NCBI GenBank assembly: GCA_021788565.1
Contig: JAJYKO010000526.1
Coordinates: 1-5,034, forward strand
Source: Chloroflexota bacterium
GTDB taxonomy: Bacteria > Chloroflexota > UBA6077
Reading direction: 5' to 3'
Length of the DNA: 5,034 bases
Made by a program: the position numbers and the translations under genes. Each line of letters begins with the position of its first letter. Within the stretch, counting starts at the first letter, position 1. The notes beneath the pieces were generated by a model. It did not search any database. It was not told the DNA's origin and saw only the letters and a program-made list of their open reading frames with translations. Of this stretch, positions 1-5,034 are shown piece after piece.

Positions 1-823
1 CCGGTACTCGAAGGATGACCTTGCCCTCGCCGATGAGTTTGCGGCGAGAGCCGCTGTCGCGGTGGACAACGCTCGGCTGTACCGAGACGCGAAGGAGGCA
101 GTCAAGGCCCGCGACGAGTTCCTCTCGGTAGCCGCTCACGAACTCAAGACGCCTATGACCAGCCTCAGGGGGTTTGTCCAGCTGGCGATTCGCCAGCTGG
201 ACCGCGACGGCACGCCAGACCCAATGCAGGTCCGGCAGGCCCTGAGGGTAATCGACCAGCAATCGCGGAAGCTATCAAATTTGATCTCTCAATTGCTGGA
301 CGTTTCTCGGCTGGAGGCCGGGCGCCTGTCCCTTGAGCGACAGGTGGTAGATATTGGCAAGCTGGTTGAAGGAGTAGTCGAGGCGGTCATGGCGAGCAGC
401 ACCGAGCATGCCATACTGGTGCGCATCCCGGTAACTGTGCTCGCCCTAGTGGACCCGCTTCGAGTTGAGCAAGTGGCCATCAACTTGCTCGACAATGCCA
501 TTAGATACAGCCCGGCTGGAAGCCTGATCGATGTGGAGGTGTCGCAGCCATCGCGCGACACGGTCCGCCTATCTGTTAGAGATCACGGCCCTGGCATCCC
601 CCCAGAGTTCCGCGATCAAATCTTCACCCGCTTCAACCACACTCAGAGCACCGACCGCGTTGGCGGGATGGGACTAGGGCTGTACATCAGCCGAGAGATT
701 GTGCAACTGCACGGTGGGGAGATCGTGGCGGAGTTTCCAGAAGACGGCGGAACCCGCTTTGTCGTGGCTCTCCCCAGTGGCCTTGGCGATGGAGACTCTG
801 CCGCCGAGAGTCAACCGCTGTAG
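1..823 (+). CDS. Sensor histidine kinase, C-terminal part (GAF end, HisKA, HATPase_c); 5' end outside window
   Basis: A reading frame open from the left edge (first full codon at base 2) encodes 273 residues ending in TAG. A GTG at base 62 could be taken as a start, but the 20 residues before it (RYSKDDLALADEFAARAAVA) read straight into VDNARLYRDA, the typical last helix of a GAF domain leading into a kinase, so the gene is truncated by the window. In fragment numbering, the H-box AAHELKTP places the phospho-acceptor at His46. The N-box NLLDNAIRYSP has its Asn at 165, the G1 box is RDHGPGIP (Asp194), and the G2 box GGMGLGLYIS follows at about 221-230. This is a class I HisKA/HATPase_c kinase that autophosphorylates and passes phosphate to a response regulator. 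No membrane segment is visible in this part. No regulator lies beside it downstream; the partner may be upstream or elsewhere. The family is certain; the signal sensed is unknown. Confidence 0.95.
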   Translation, partial: RYSKDDLALADEFAARAAVAVDNARLYRDAKEAVKARDEFLSVAAHELKTPMTSLRGFVQLAIRQLDRDGTPDPMQVRQALRVIDQQSRKLSNLISQLLDVSRLEAGRLSLERQVVDIGKLVEGVVEAVMASSTEHAILVRIPVTVLALVDPLRVEQVAINLLDNAIRYSPAGSLIDVEVSQPSRDTVRLSVRDHGPGIPPEFRDQIFTRFNHTQSTDRVGGMGLGLYISREIVQLHGGEIVAEFPEDGGTRFVVALPSGLGDGDSAAESQPL

Positions 824-856
824 TACCTACGTGGTAGCCCGCGTACCGCGAACGTG

Positions 857-885
857 GAGAAAGGTGTCTCATAGCCGCCTTTCTT
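857..885 (+). terminator. Weak stem-loop after the histidine kinase gene
   Basis: AGAAAGG (858-864) pairs perfectly with CCTTTCT (878-884). The stem can be extended inward by a T-G and a G-C pair and outward by a G-T pair. It begins about 35 bases after the kinase stop codon. No clear T-tract follows, so it may be a weak or factor-assisted terminator, an RNA 3'-end stabiliser, or chance. Confidence 0.3.
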
Positions 886-1041
886 GTGTATAACGAATTT
901 CCACTACTGTACGATTGAAGCCGCCGATTTTCCCGTTATGCTGCGACCGTCGGGATGACCTGCCCGACGTGACGCGAGGAGTGTTACGAGACAACTCATT
1001 TATTTGAAGCCGGGGCACAGCGTCGTGTCGCGGCGGCCGTT

Positions 1042-1079
1042 GGGAAGGGCTGGGCGTCTAGAGACACCCGGCCCTTCTC
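1042..1079 (+). terminator. Strong stem-loop, probable terminator between convergent genes
   Basis: GAAGGGC (1044-1050) pairs with GCCCTTC (1071-1077). Inside it a T-G wobble leads into GGG (1052-1054) with CCC (1067-1069), one C/A mismatch, and GTC (1056-1058) with GAC (1063-1065), leaving the tetraloop TAGA. A G-T and a G-C pair extend the base to 1042-1079. The plus-strand sequence that follows (TCCGTCTCTTCGTC from about 1078) is pyrimidine-rich and moderately T-rich, so termination of plus-strand transcripts is the better reading; on the minus strand no T-run follows. It lies about 220 bases after the upstream kinase, which is far for that gene's own terminator, so it may end a separate short transcript or serve as a shared convergent terminator. 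Confidence 0.6.
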
Positions 1080-1193
1080 CGTCTCTTCGTCGAAGCAGGT
1101 CATGCTCGCCCGTGTGTCATGAACGCCGTGCCTAACGGAGATCTGTAGGGGCCGTAGGCTCTGCCGGCCCGCAAACCAGGCGGGCGGGTACAG

Positions 1194-1226
1194 CGCCCCG
1201 CCCGTACAAGTGAGGATTGCGGTGTC
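1194..1226. repeat. 33-base direct repeat, copy 1, with complementary upstream arm
   Basis: This copy shares 31 of 33 bases with the segment at 1255-1287, including an uninterrupted identical block of 23 bases containing GCCCGTACAAGTGAGGA. Its GC-rich 5' part CCCGCCCG (1197-1204) is the exact reverse complement of CGGGCGGG at 1181-1188, giving an 8-bp stem with an 8-base loop. A further TGTAGGGG at 1144-1151 is complementary to the CCCC and TACA parts of the copy. This looks like a degenerate interspersed intergenic repeat of the REP or MITE-like kind; no transposase is present. Confidence 0.75.
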
Positions 1227-1254
1227 TCGTCCACGATCGGGGCCTTCAGGGAGT

Positions 1255-1287
1255 CGCCCCGCCCGTACAAGTGAGGAGTGCTGTGTC
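1255..1287. repeat. 33-base direct repeat, copy 2, with complementary upstream arm
   Basis: This is the second copy of the element at 1194-1226, offset by 61 bases, with mismatches only at 1278 and 1282. It is preceded by its own, different complementary arm: CGGGGC (1238-1243) pairs with GCCCCG (1256-1261) across a 12-base loop. It ends about 45 bases from the stop codon of the minus-strand kinase, so it would lie in that operon's 3' untranslated region if transcripts run that far. Confidence 0.75.
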
Positions 1288-1333
1288 GGTGTGCTAGCTA
1301 CGGGATTGGTTCTCCAGGATGAGAGATGCCGGC

Positions 1334-3070
1334 CTAACTGTCCGCCGGAAGCGCGGGCAAACGGAGGCTAACCGTCGTCCCCTCGCCGGGAGCCGACACG
1401 ATACTCAACTCGCCCCCGAAAAGTTGGGCACGCTCCATCATTCCCGCCAGACCCAGGTGACCGTCCCGAATCAGGCCTTCCCTTTCGACCATCTCGAACC
1501 CGTCGCCATTGTCCTCGACCATGAGCATCAGCCCCCAGTCTTCGTAGACGAGAGCTACGTCGACTCTCGTGGCCGAGCGCGCGTGCTTTCGGACATTGCT
1601 GAGAGCCTCCTGGGCGACGCGGAAGGTCGTCAGCTCGAGTTCAGGCGCGAGCCGCCTCTCCCGTCCCACTACCTCGCACTGGGCTCTGGCATTCGGTATC
1701 TCCTCGTCCAGCTCCCGAACGAGCACTCGTAGCGCAGCGGCCAGACCCAGGTCCTCCAGCGCAGATGGACGGAGGTTGTGGCTCAGGCGCCTCACCCCGC
1801 TGAGGGTTCTCAGCGTGATTGCACGAATCTCCAGCAGCCTCCGCTCGGCGTCCTCGCGATCCTTGTCTAGGGCGGCCGTGCAGAGGTCTATGCGCTGGGT
1901 CAGGGCAACAAGCTCTTGCACGGTCTCGTCGTGGAGATCGTGGGACAGTCGAAGCCTTTCCTCCTCCTGGCCGTGGAGTACCTGGACTGCGTAGCCGCGC
2001 AGCGCCGCCTGCTGCTTGAGCAGGTGCTCCACCATCCCGTTGACCACCTGGATGAGCACCTTGAGATCCGGTGGCCCTTCCAGCGGAATAGTCTCGTAGG
2101 GCTTGCCCTCGGCCACCCGACGGGCGGAAGCAACCAGCGAGCTTAGCGGACGTGTCACCCTACCCACACTAATCAGGAGCGCGATAAGCGCCAGCACCAC
2201 TCCGAGGCCGGTCAGCCCGAGCAGGATGCCCTGATATGGGACGATCGAGGCCAGGACGACGTCCCAGGACTGCTCGGTGATAAGACCCCATTCCGCCCCG
2301 GGGATCGGGGAGTAGCTCACCACCAGCTCTTGTCCGGAGTCGGGGGACCGGTAGAGCATGCTCCCGGGCTGTCCAGCCATCACCAGCTGCCACAATTCGG
2401 GCTCGGACTGGACGCTCTGACCGATCCTGGACGCGTCGGGGTGGTAGATGATGGTGCTGGCGCTATCGATGATGTAGCCCTTGCCACCCGGCGCGGTGCG
2501 CAGCAGGTTCAGGTCCCGGGCCCAGTTGAGATGGTCCAGGGTGAACTCGCCCAGCAGAACACCCGCCGAGTCTCCCTGTCCAACCGGCACCGCAATCACA
2601 ACTGCCAGTTGCCCGGTAGACGGGTCCCGGAAGACGTCAGAGAAGCCTGGAGCCCCCGTCGCCCTGACTTGCCGGAAGTAGTTGCGGCTGGCGAAGTTAG
2701 AACCAAGCATCGACCGGCCGGGTGCAGTTGCGGCGGTGGCATTTCCGTCCGCATCCAGGAGCGCTGCCCCTCCATCGAAGCCCTGCAGCACCGAGGTGCT
2801 GTCGTCCAGAAGCTGTTGCTCCTCAGCCACATTGCCGGCATACTCCGACAACTCCGCCGCGGTCATGTCCAGCAGGTGGATCTGCCCGCGGAGGCTCTCG
2901 GCAACGCCTGCCGCTGCCACCTGGACGAGGACCGTCTGGCGGTCGAGGGCGAGCTCCTCGGGAATTCGACGGAGCGCGTAGACTCCGACGACACCGGCGA
3001 GCACCGCAAAGACGACCAGGGGCAGGAGGGTGGCCAGGGCGATGCGGGATCGGAGTGAGAGGTCTCTCAC
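1334..3070 (-). CDS. Membrane sensor histidine kinase with double Cache domain, HAMP, HisKA_3 and HATPase_c
   Basis: With the GTG at 3070 as start the protein has 578 residues. Domains in order: TM1 at about 10-31; an extracytoplasmic dCache-type sensor at about 35-275, with the hallmark stretch FASRNYFRQV (126-135) through SDVFRDPSTG and a second subdomain GKGYIIDSAS (197-206); TM2 at about 280-302; HAMP at about 303-355; HisKA_3 with RLSHDLHDETVQ, phospho-acceptor His380; and HATPase_c with N-box Asn492 (AQEALSNVRKHA), G1 EDNGDGF (Asp520) and G2 GHLGLAGMMERA (537-548). This is the NarX/DegS/LiaS class of kinases that pair with NarL-type regulators. Known Cache domains bind small ligands such as organic acids or amino acids; the ligand here is unknown. 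The GTG at 3070 overlaps the regulator's TGA by four bases with AGGAG just upstream, which favours it over a GTG at 3106 that would add 12 residues and lacks a clear ribosome binding site. Translation is probably coupled to the regulator gene. Confidence 0.95.
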   Translation of the reverse strand: MRDLSLRSRIALATLLPLVVFAVLAGVVGVYALRRIPEELALDRQTVLVQVAAAGVAESLRGQIHLLDMTAAELSEYAGNVAEEQQLLDDSTSVLQGFDGGAALLDADGNATAATAPGRSMLGSNFASRNYFRQVRATGAPGFSDVFRDPSTGQLAVVIAVPVGQGDSAGVLLGEFTLDHLNWARDLNLLRTAPGGKGYIIDSASTIIYHPDASRIGQSVQSEPELWQLVMAGQPGSMLYRSPDSGQELVVSYSPIPGAEWGLITEQSWDVVLASIVPYQGILLGLTGLGVVLALIALLISVGRVTRPLSSLVASARRVAEGKPYETIPLEGPPDLKVLIQVVNGMVEHLLKQQAALRGYAVQVLHGQEEERLRLSHDLHDETVQELVALTQRIDLCTAALDKDREDAERRLLEIRAITLRTLSGVRRLSHNLRPSALEDLGLAAALRVLVRELDEEIPNARAQCEVVGRERRLAPELELTTFRVAQEALSNVRKHARSATRVDVALVYEDWGLMLMVEDNGDGFEMVEREGLIRDGHLGLAGMMERAQLFGGELSIVSAPGEGTTVSLRLPALPADS

Positions 3071-3738
3071 GGCTCCTGCTTCTTCCGCAGGGAAATCAAG
3101 CCCCACCTCAGGGCGTGGGTAACCGCCTCAGTTCGGCTGCTCACTCCGAGCTTGCCGAAGATGTTCCGAAGGTGCACCTGAACGGTGTTGGTGCTGAGAG
3201 AAAGCCCTTCCGCGATCTCCTTGTTGCTCTTGCCGCTGGCCACCGCCTGGAGTACCTCGAGCTCCCTCTCGGTTAGCGCTTCTACCATCTCGTCACTGTC
3301 GTGGTCGTCGGGAGTACCTGCCAGGTGGCCGATGACCTTGTCGGTTATACTGGGAGAAAGCACCTTCCTACCAGCGTGGACGGCGCGAATCGCCTCCACT
3401 AGCTCGCGTCCCTTCGCTGTCTTCAGCAGATAGCCATCCGCACCGGCTTCCAGGAGAGGGAAGACATACTGGTCGTCTTCGTACGCCGAGAGCACGAGAA
3501 CACGGATCTCTGGGTGGCTTGCCTTGATCCGTCTGGTTGCCTCCAGTCCGTTCAGCCTCGGCATTCGGACGTCCATCACCAGGACGTCCGGTTTTAAGGT
3601 CTCGCCCAGATGAACGGCCTCATCCCCGTCTCCTGCCTCTCCGATGACGTCAAGGTCCTGGGCCTTCTCCAGAACCTGGCGTGTACCCTCTCGGACGATG
3701 TCGTGGTCTTCGGCAAGGAGGATCCTGATTGCGCTCAT
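3067..3738 (-). CDS. NarL/FixJ-family response regulator (REC plus LuxR-type HTH)
   Basis: This is a 223-residue, full-length two-domain transcription factor. The receiver domain (about 4-120) has the acidic pocket Glu10-Asp11, phospho-acceptor Asp56 in DVLVMDVRMP, switch Ser84 in LVLSAYED and Lys106 in DGYLLKTAKG. A charged linker (GTPDDHDSDE, 141-150) leads to a LuxR-type HTH at about 154-215 with LTERELEVLQAVASG, NKEIAEGLSLS and TVQVHLRNIFGKLGV. All catalytic and switch residues are present, so it should be phosphorylated normally and bind DNA as a dimer. The ATG at 3738 has AGGAG seven bases upstream. It is the first gene of an operon with the Cache kinase that follows with a four-base overlap, its evident partner. 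A TATAAT box and a perfect palindrome lie just upstream and suggest autoregulation. Target genes are unknown; the divergent lipoprotein gene is the nearest candidate. Confidence 0.97.
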   Translation of the reverse strand: MSAIRILLAEDHDIVREGTRQVLEKAQDLDVIGEAGDGDEAVHLGETLKPDVLVMDVRMPRLNGLEATRRIKASHPEIRVLVLSAYEDDQYVFPLLEAGADGYLLKTAKGRELVEAIRAVHAGRKVLSPSITDKVIGHLAGTPDDHDSDEMVEALTERELEVLQAVASGKSNKEIAEGLSLSTNTVQVHLRNIFGKLGVSSRTEAVTHALRWGLISLRKKQEP

Positions 3739-3745
3739 CTATCTG

Positions 3746-3750
3746 CTCCT
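3746..3750 (-). promoter_or_regulatory. Ribosome binding site of the response regulator
   Basis: AGGAG on the minus strand is separated by seven bases (CAGATAG) from the ATG at 3738. Motif and spacing are near ideal and fix the start of the regulator gene. Confidence 0.85.
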
Positions 3751-3770
3751 GACTCAGCCGCCGTGCTCGC

Positions 3771-3776
3771 ATTATA
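3771..3776 (-). promoter_or_regulatory. TATAAT -10 box of the regulator-kinase operon
   Basis: The minus strand reads GGCATATAATGCG, a perfect consensus -10 hexamer, 32 bases before the ATG. Transcription would start near 3764 and give a leader of about 25 bases containing the AGGAG site. No good -35 hexamer is found at 16-18 bases (the best there is GGCTCA), so the promoter may rely on an activator, possibly one bound at the palindrome at 3801-3816. Confidence 0.6.
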
Positions 3777-3800
3777 TGCCAAGTGATGGGCGATGAGCCG

Positions 3801-3816
3801 TAACTGAATTCAGTTA
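3801..3816. promoter_or_regulatory. Perfect 16-base palindrome, candidate operator between divergent genes
   Basis: TAACTGAATTCAGTTA is identical to its reverse complement over all 16 bases; the symmetry ends at both flanks (G/G). It lies between the regulator operon and the divergent lipoprotein gene, centred about 44 bases upstream of the start of transcription inferred from the TATAAT box. That position is typical of activator sites overlapping the -35 region. It is AT-rich within a GC-rich window. Dimeric LuxR-type regulators bind inverted repeats of about this size, so the encoded regulator is the first candidate to bind it; this is inference. Confidence 0.55.
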
Positions 3817-3873
3817 GGCGGACCGGTGGGCCAAATAGCTGTTTCTGGCGATGCGGGAGGCCGCCATCAAGGC

Positions 3874-3879
3874 TATAAA
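3874..3879 (+). promoter_or_regulatory. Possible -10 box of the lipoprotein gene
   Basis: TATAAA lies 35 bases upstream of the chosen GTG at 3915 and matches five of six bases of the -10 consensus. No convincing -35 hexamer is seen at 16-18 bases upstream. If used, transcription would start near 3886 and the palindrome would be centred at about -77. Confidence 0.3.
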
Positions 3880-3914
3880 ACGAGTGGCAAATCGATGACG
3901 GAGTGGGGAGAAAA

Positions 3915-5034
3915 GTGGTCCAGCTGTCCAGTTGGGGTCGATGCGTGTTATGGCGGGCATCGATAGGGGTGACGGCCCTACTACTGATAGTGGTGGGGGT
4001 TTCTGCCTGTTCTGTGGAACCCGCACCGCAGAAGCCCACTGTTCCTACTTCCCAACCGGCCGCAACCCCCGTTCAGCCGCGCGCGTTCTCCGTCGCGGGT
4101 TCGGCTGTTCCCTCGCCTGGCACCCCTGCCCCAACCAGGGTCATCGTCTACTATCCGGTGGACCCGGGTGGCGGTACCCAGGACGGCTCTTGCTGGTCCA
4201 ACTCCGTCGCCGTCCTCAGCCGCGACGCCTGGCGGTGTAACGTGGGCAATCAGATCCTCGACCCCTGCTTCGACCTCGGGAACGGAAGGGTTATCTGTAC
4301 TCCTAACCCTCTGACCGGGCAGAAGGGAGTACCAGTCAAACTGAGCGATCCCCTGCCGGCTCCCAACCTGATCGTAGATAGGTCCTCCAACCCATGGCTG
4401 CTCGAGCTGGACGATGGCTCGATCTGTAGTCTCGCGACCGGCGCCACGGGAGTGGTCGATGGCAAGCGCATCAGCTACCTATGTTCTGCGCCCAGCCCGA
4501 AAGCGACGGAAAGGGCGGTCGTTCTGGGGGACCCCACGCCGGGGATCGTGTGGAAAGCGGAGAGGGCTCTGATGACCACCCGGACTGGGAAGCCCGTGGC
4601 AACCTCAGCGTCGATGGTGTCCCTACGGGCTGTGGTCAAGGGCCCCGCCCAGCGCGTTCAATTCGAGCCGAACACCACATCGGCCACATTCCAACGTACC
4701 GTCCAGGAGGGGGACAGCCAGCATTTCGTCCTGTGGGCATTCGCGGGCCAAACCATGATCGTGGACACAACTACCTCCAGAGGGAAGATCGCCCTCAGTA
4801 TCGTGGGCCGAAGCAGTGGTGAGGAGTTGGTTTCGGGCGGAAATGCGACACACTGGCGGGGGAGACTGCCCGCGACGCAGGACTACGAGATCAGGGTAGC
4901 TGCAAATGGAGGAGCAGCCGACTACCAGCTCGACATCACCATCCCCGCGACGCTCCGGGTTTCGAAGGACCAGCCGGCCGTTGTATCGGGACGGGTGAAG
5001 CCCGGCCAGGAGGTCCTCTATCTTCTGCCCGGTC
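3915..5034 (+). CDS. Secreted lipoprotein with six-cysteine domain and PPC-like beta repeats; 3' end outside window
   Basis: A frame with no stop from 3879 to the window edge encodes at least 373 residues from the GTG at 3915, which has GGGGAG four bases upstream. GTGs at 3903 and 3945 are alternative starts and do not alter the mature protein. A hydrophobic stretch (ALLLIVVG, 21-28) ends in the lipobox VSAC with Cys32, so the mature protein should be a lipid-anchored surface protein. A Pro/Thr/Ala/Gln-rich linker follows (33-75). Residues 76-215 hold a domain with Cys93, 108, 118, 128, 171 and 190, including GSCW, DAWRC, GN.I.DPCF, PW and DG..C; this resembles a family of secreted proteins of unknown function known from actinobacteria and Chloroflexota (from memory). 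Residues 247-344 form a beta-rich domain (FVLWAFAGQTMIV, THWRGRLPATQDYEIRV, YQLDITIP) like PPC or sugar-binding-type extracellular modules. A second copy seems to start near 346. No catalytic motif was seen. The gene is divergent from the regulator operon and may be its target. Confidence 0.85.
   Translation, partial: MVQLSSWGRCVLWRASIGVTALLLIVVGVSACSVEPAPQKPTVPTSQPAATPVQPRAFSVAGSAVPSPGTPAPTRVIVYYPVDPGGGTQDGSCWSNSVAVLSRDAWRCNVGNQILDPCFDLGNGRVICTPNPLTGQKGVPVKLSDPLPAPNLIVDRSSNPWLLELDDGSICSLATGATGVVDGKRISYLCSAPSPKATERAVVLGDPTPGIVWKAERALMTTRTGKPVATSASMVSLRAVVKGPAQRVQFEPNTTSATFQRTVQEGDSQHFVLWAFAGQTMIVDTTTSRGKIALSIVGRSSGEELVSGGNATHWRGRLPATQDYEIRVAANGGAADYQLDITIPATLRVSKDQPAVVSGRVKPGQEVLYLLPG

Larger units (their letters stand above)
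824..1333. other. Convergent intergenic region with hairpins and repeats, no convincing gene
   Basis: These 510 bases lie between the 3' ends of two convergent kinase genes. All open stretches here are short and lack a start codon with a ribosome binding site. One stop-free stretch through about 958-1135 encodes Arg/Ser/Pro-rich sequence with no recognisable motif. What can be seen is non-coding structure: a weak hairpin at 857-885, a 7-bp perfect stem at 948-954/963-969, a strong terminator-like hairpin at 1042-1079, and a pair of 33-base direct repeats at 1194-1226 and 1255-1287. No tRNA, rRNA or transposase sequence was recognised. Confidence 0.6.

Noticed and set aside
824..836. Short inverted repeat TACC/GGTA just after the first kinase as a terminator
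   Set aside because: The stem has only four base pairs and no T-run follows.
958..1135. Stop-free plus-strand stretch in the convergent intergenic region as a small protein
   Set aside because: It has no ATG or GTG with a ribosome binding site at its start, its product is Arg/Ser/Pro-rich, and it runs through the strong hairpin at 1042-1079.
1194..1287. CRISPR array
   Set aside because: There are only two repeat units with a 28-base gap, the units are not flanked by further copies, and no cas gene is present; a dispersed repeat explains it better.
1319..1732. Plus-strand frame of 137 codons at the kinase 3' end
   Set aside because: It is antisense to the HATPase_c domain of the minus-strand kinase and shows no domain or suitable ribosome binding site.
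2330..3276. Long open frames on the plus strand opposite the Cache kinase (2330-3058 and 2722-3276)
   Set aside because: They lie antisense to a kinase whose domains are intact from end to end. Their translations are rich in Arg, Pro, His and Gly with no motif, as expected for shadows in GC-rich DNA.
3932..4240. Plus-strand frame of 102 codons overlapping the lipoprotein start
   Set aside because: It lies in another frame of the lipoprotein gene, has an Arg/Pro-rich shadow composition, and lacks the signal peptide and cysteine motifs seen in the true frame.
4481..4822. Plus-strand frame of 113 codons and a minus-strand frame at 4623-4853 inside the lipoprotein gene
   Set aside because: Both are covered by the open lipoprotein frame, which has coherent beta-repeat motifs there; the alternatives have none.

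Overview
The window is high-GC, ordinary bacterial chromosome carrying signal-transduction genes. The style of the proteins suggests a Chloroflexota (Chloroflexi-like) bacterium: a GAF-type histidine kinase, a Cache-type HisKA_3 kinase, and a large lipoprotein with a Pro/Thr/Ala-rich linker and PPC-like beta repeats. The GC-rich interspersed intergenic repeat fits too. This assignment is an inference from gene style, not from a marker gene.

Layout. (1) Bases 1-823, plus strand: the C-terminal part of a soluble sensor histidine kinase (end of a GAF domain, HisKA, HATPase_c); its start lies outside the window. (2) Bases 824-1333: a convergent intergenic region of about 510 bases with no convincing gene. 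It holds a weak hairpin just after the kinase, a very strong hairpin at 1042-1079 that looks like a terminator, and two 33-base direct repeats (31/33 identical), each preceded by a complementary GC-rich arm. (3) Bases 3738 down to 1334, minus strand: a two-gene operon of a NarL/FixJ-type response regulator followed by its membrane-bound kinase (TM, double Cache domain, TM, HAMP, HisKA_3, HATPase_c). The two genes overlap by four bases (GTGA). (4) Bases 3739-3914: a divergent promoter region with a perfect TATAAT on the minus strand, a good ribosome binding site for the regulator and a perfect 16-base palindrome. (5) Bases 3915-5034, plus strand: a long reading frame open to the window edge. 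It encodes a secreted lipoprotein with a six-cysteine domain followed by a beta-repeat domain, and a second copy of that repeat begins at the edge.

How it may work together. The Cache kinase should sense a small extracytoplasmic ligand and phosphorylate the regulator at Asp56. The regulator would then bind DNA through its LuxR-type HTH. The palindrome between the regulator operon and the divergent lipoprotein gene is the obvious candidate operator, so one signal could control both the two-component system and the surface lipoprotein. The domain assignments are solid; the regulatory link is a hypothesis. The least described parts are the lipoprotein, the palindrome and the structured intergenic segment at 915-1290.
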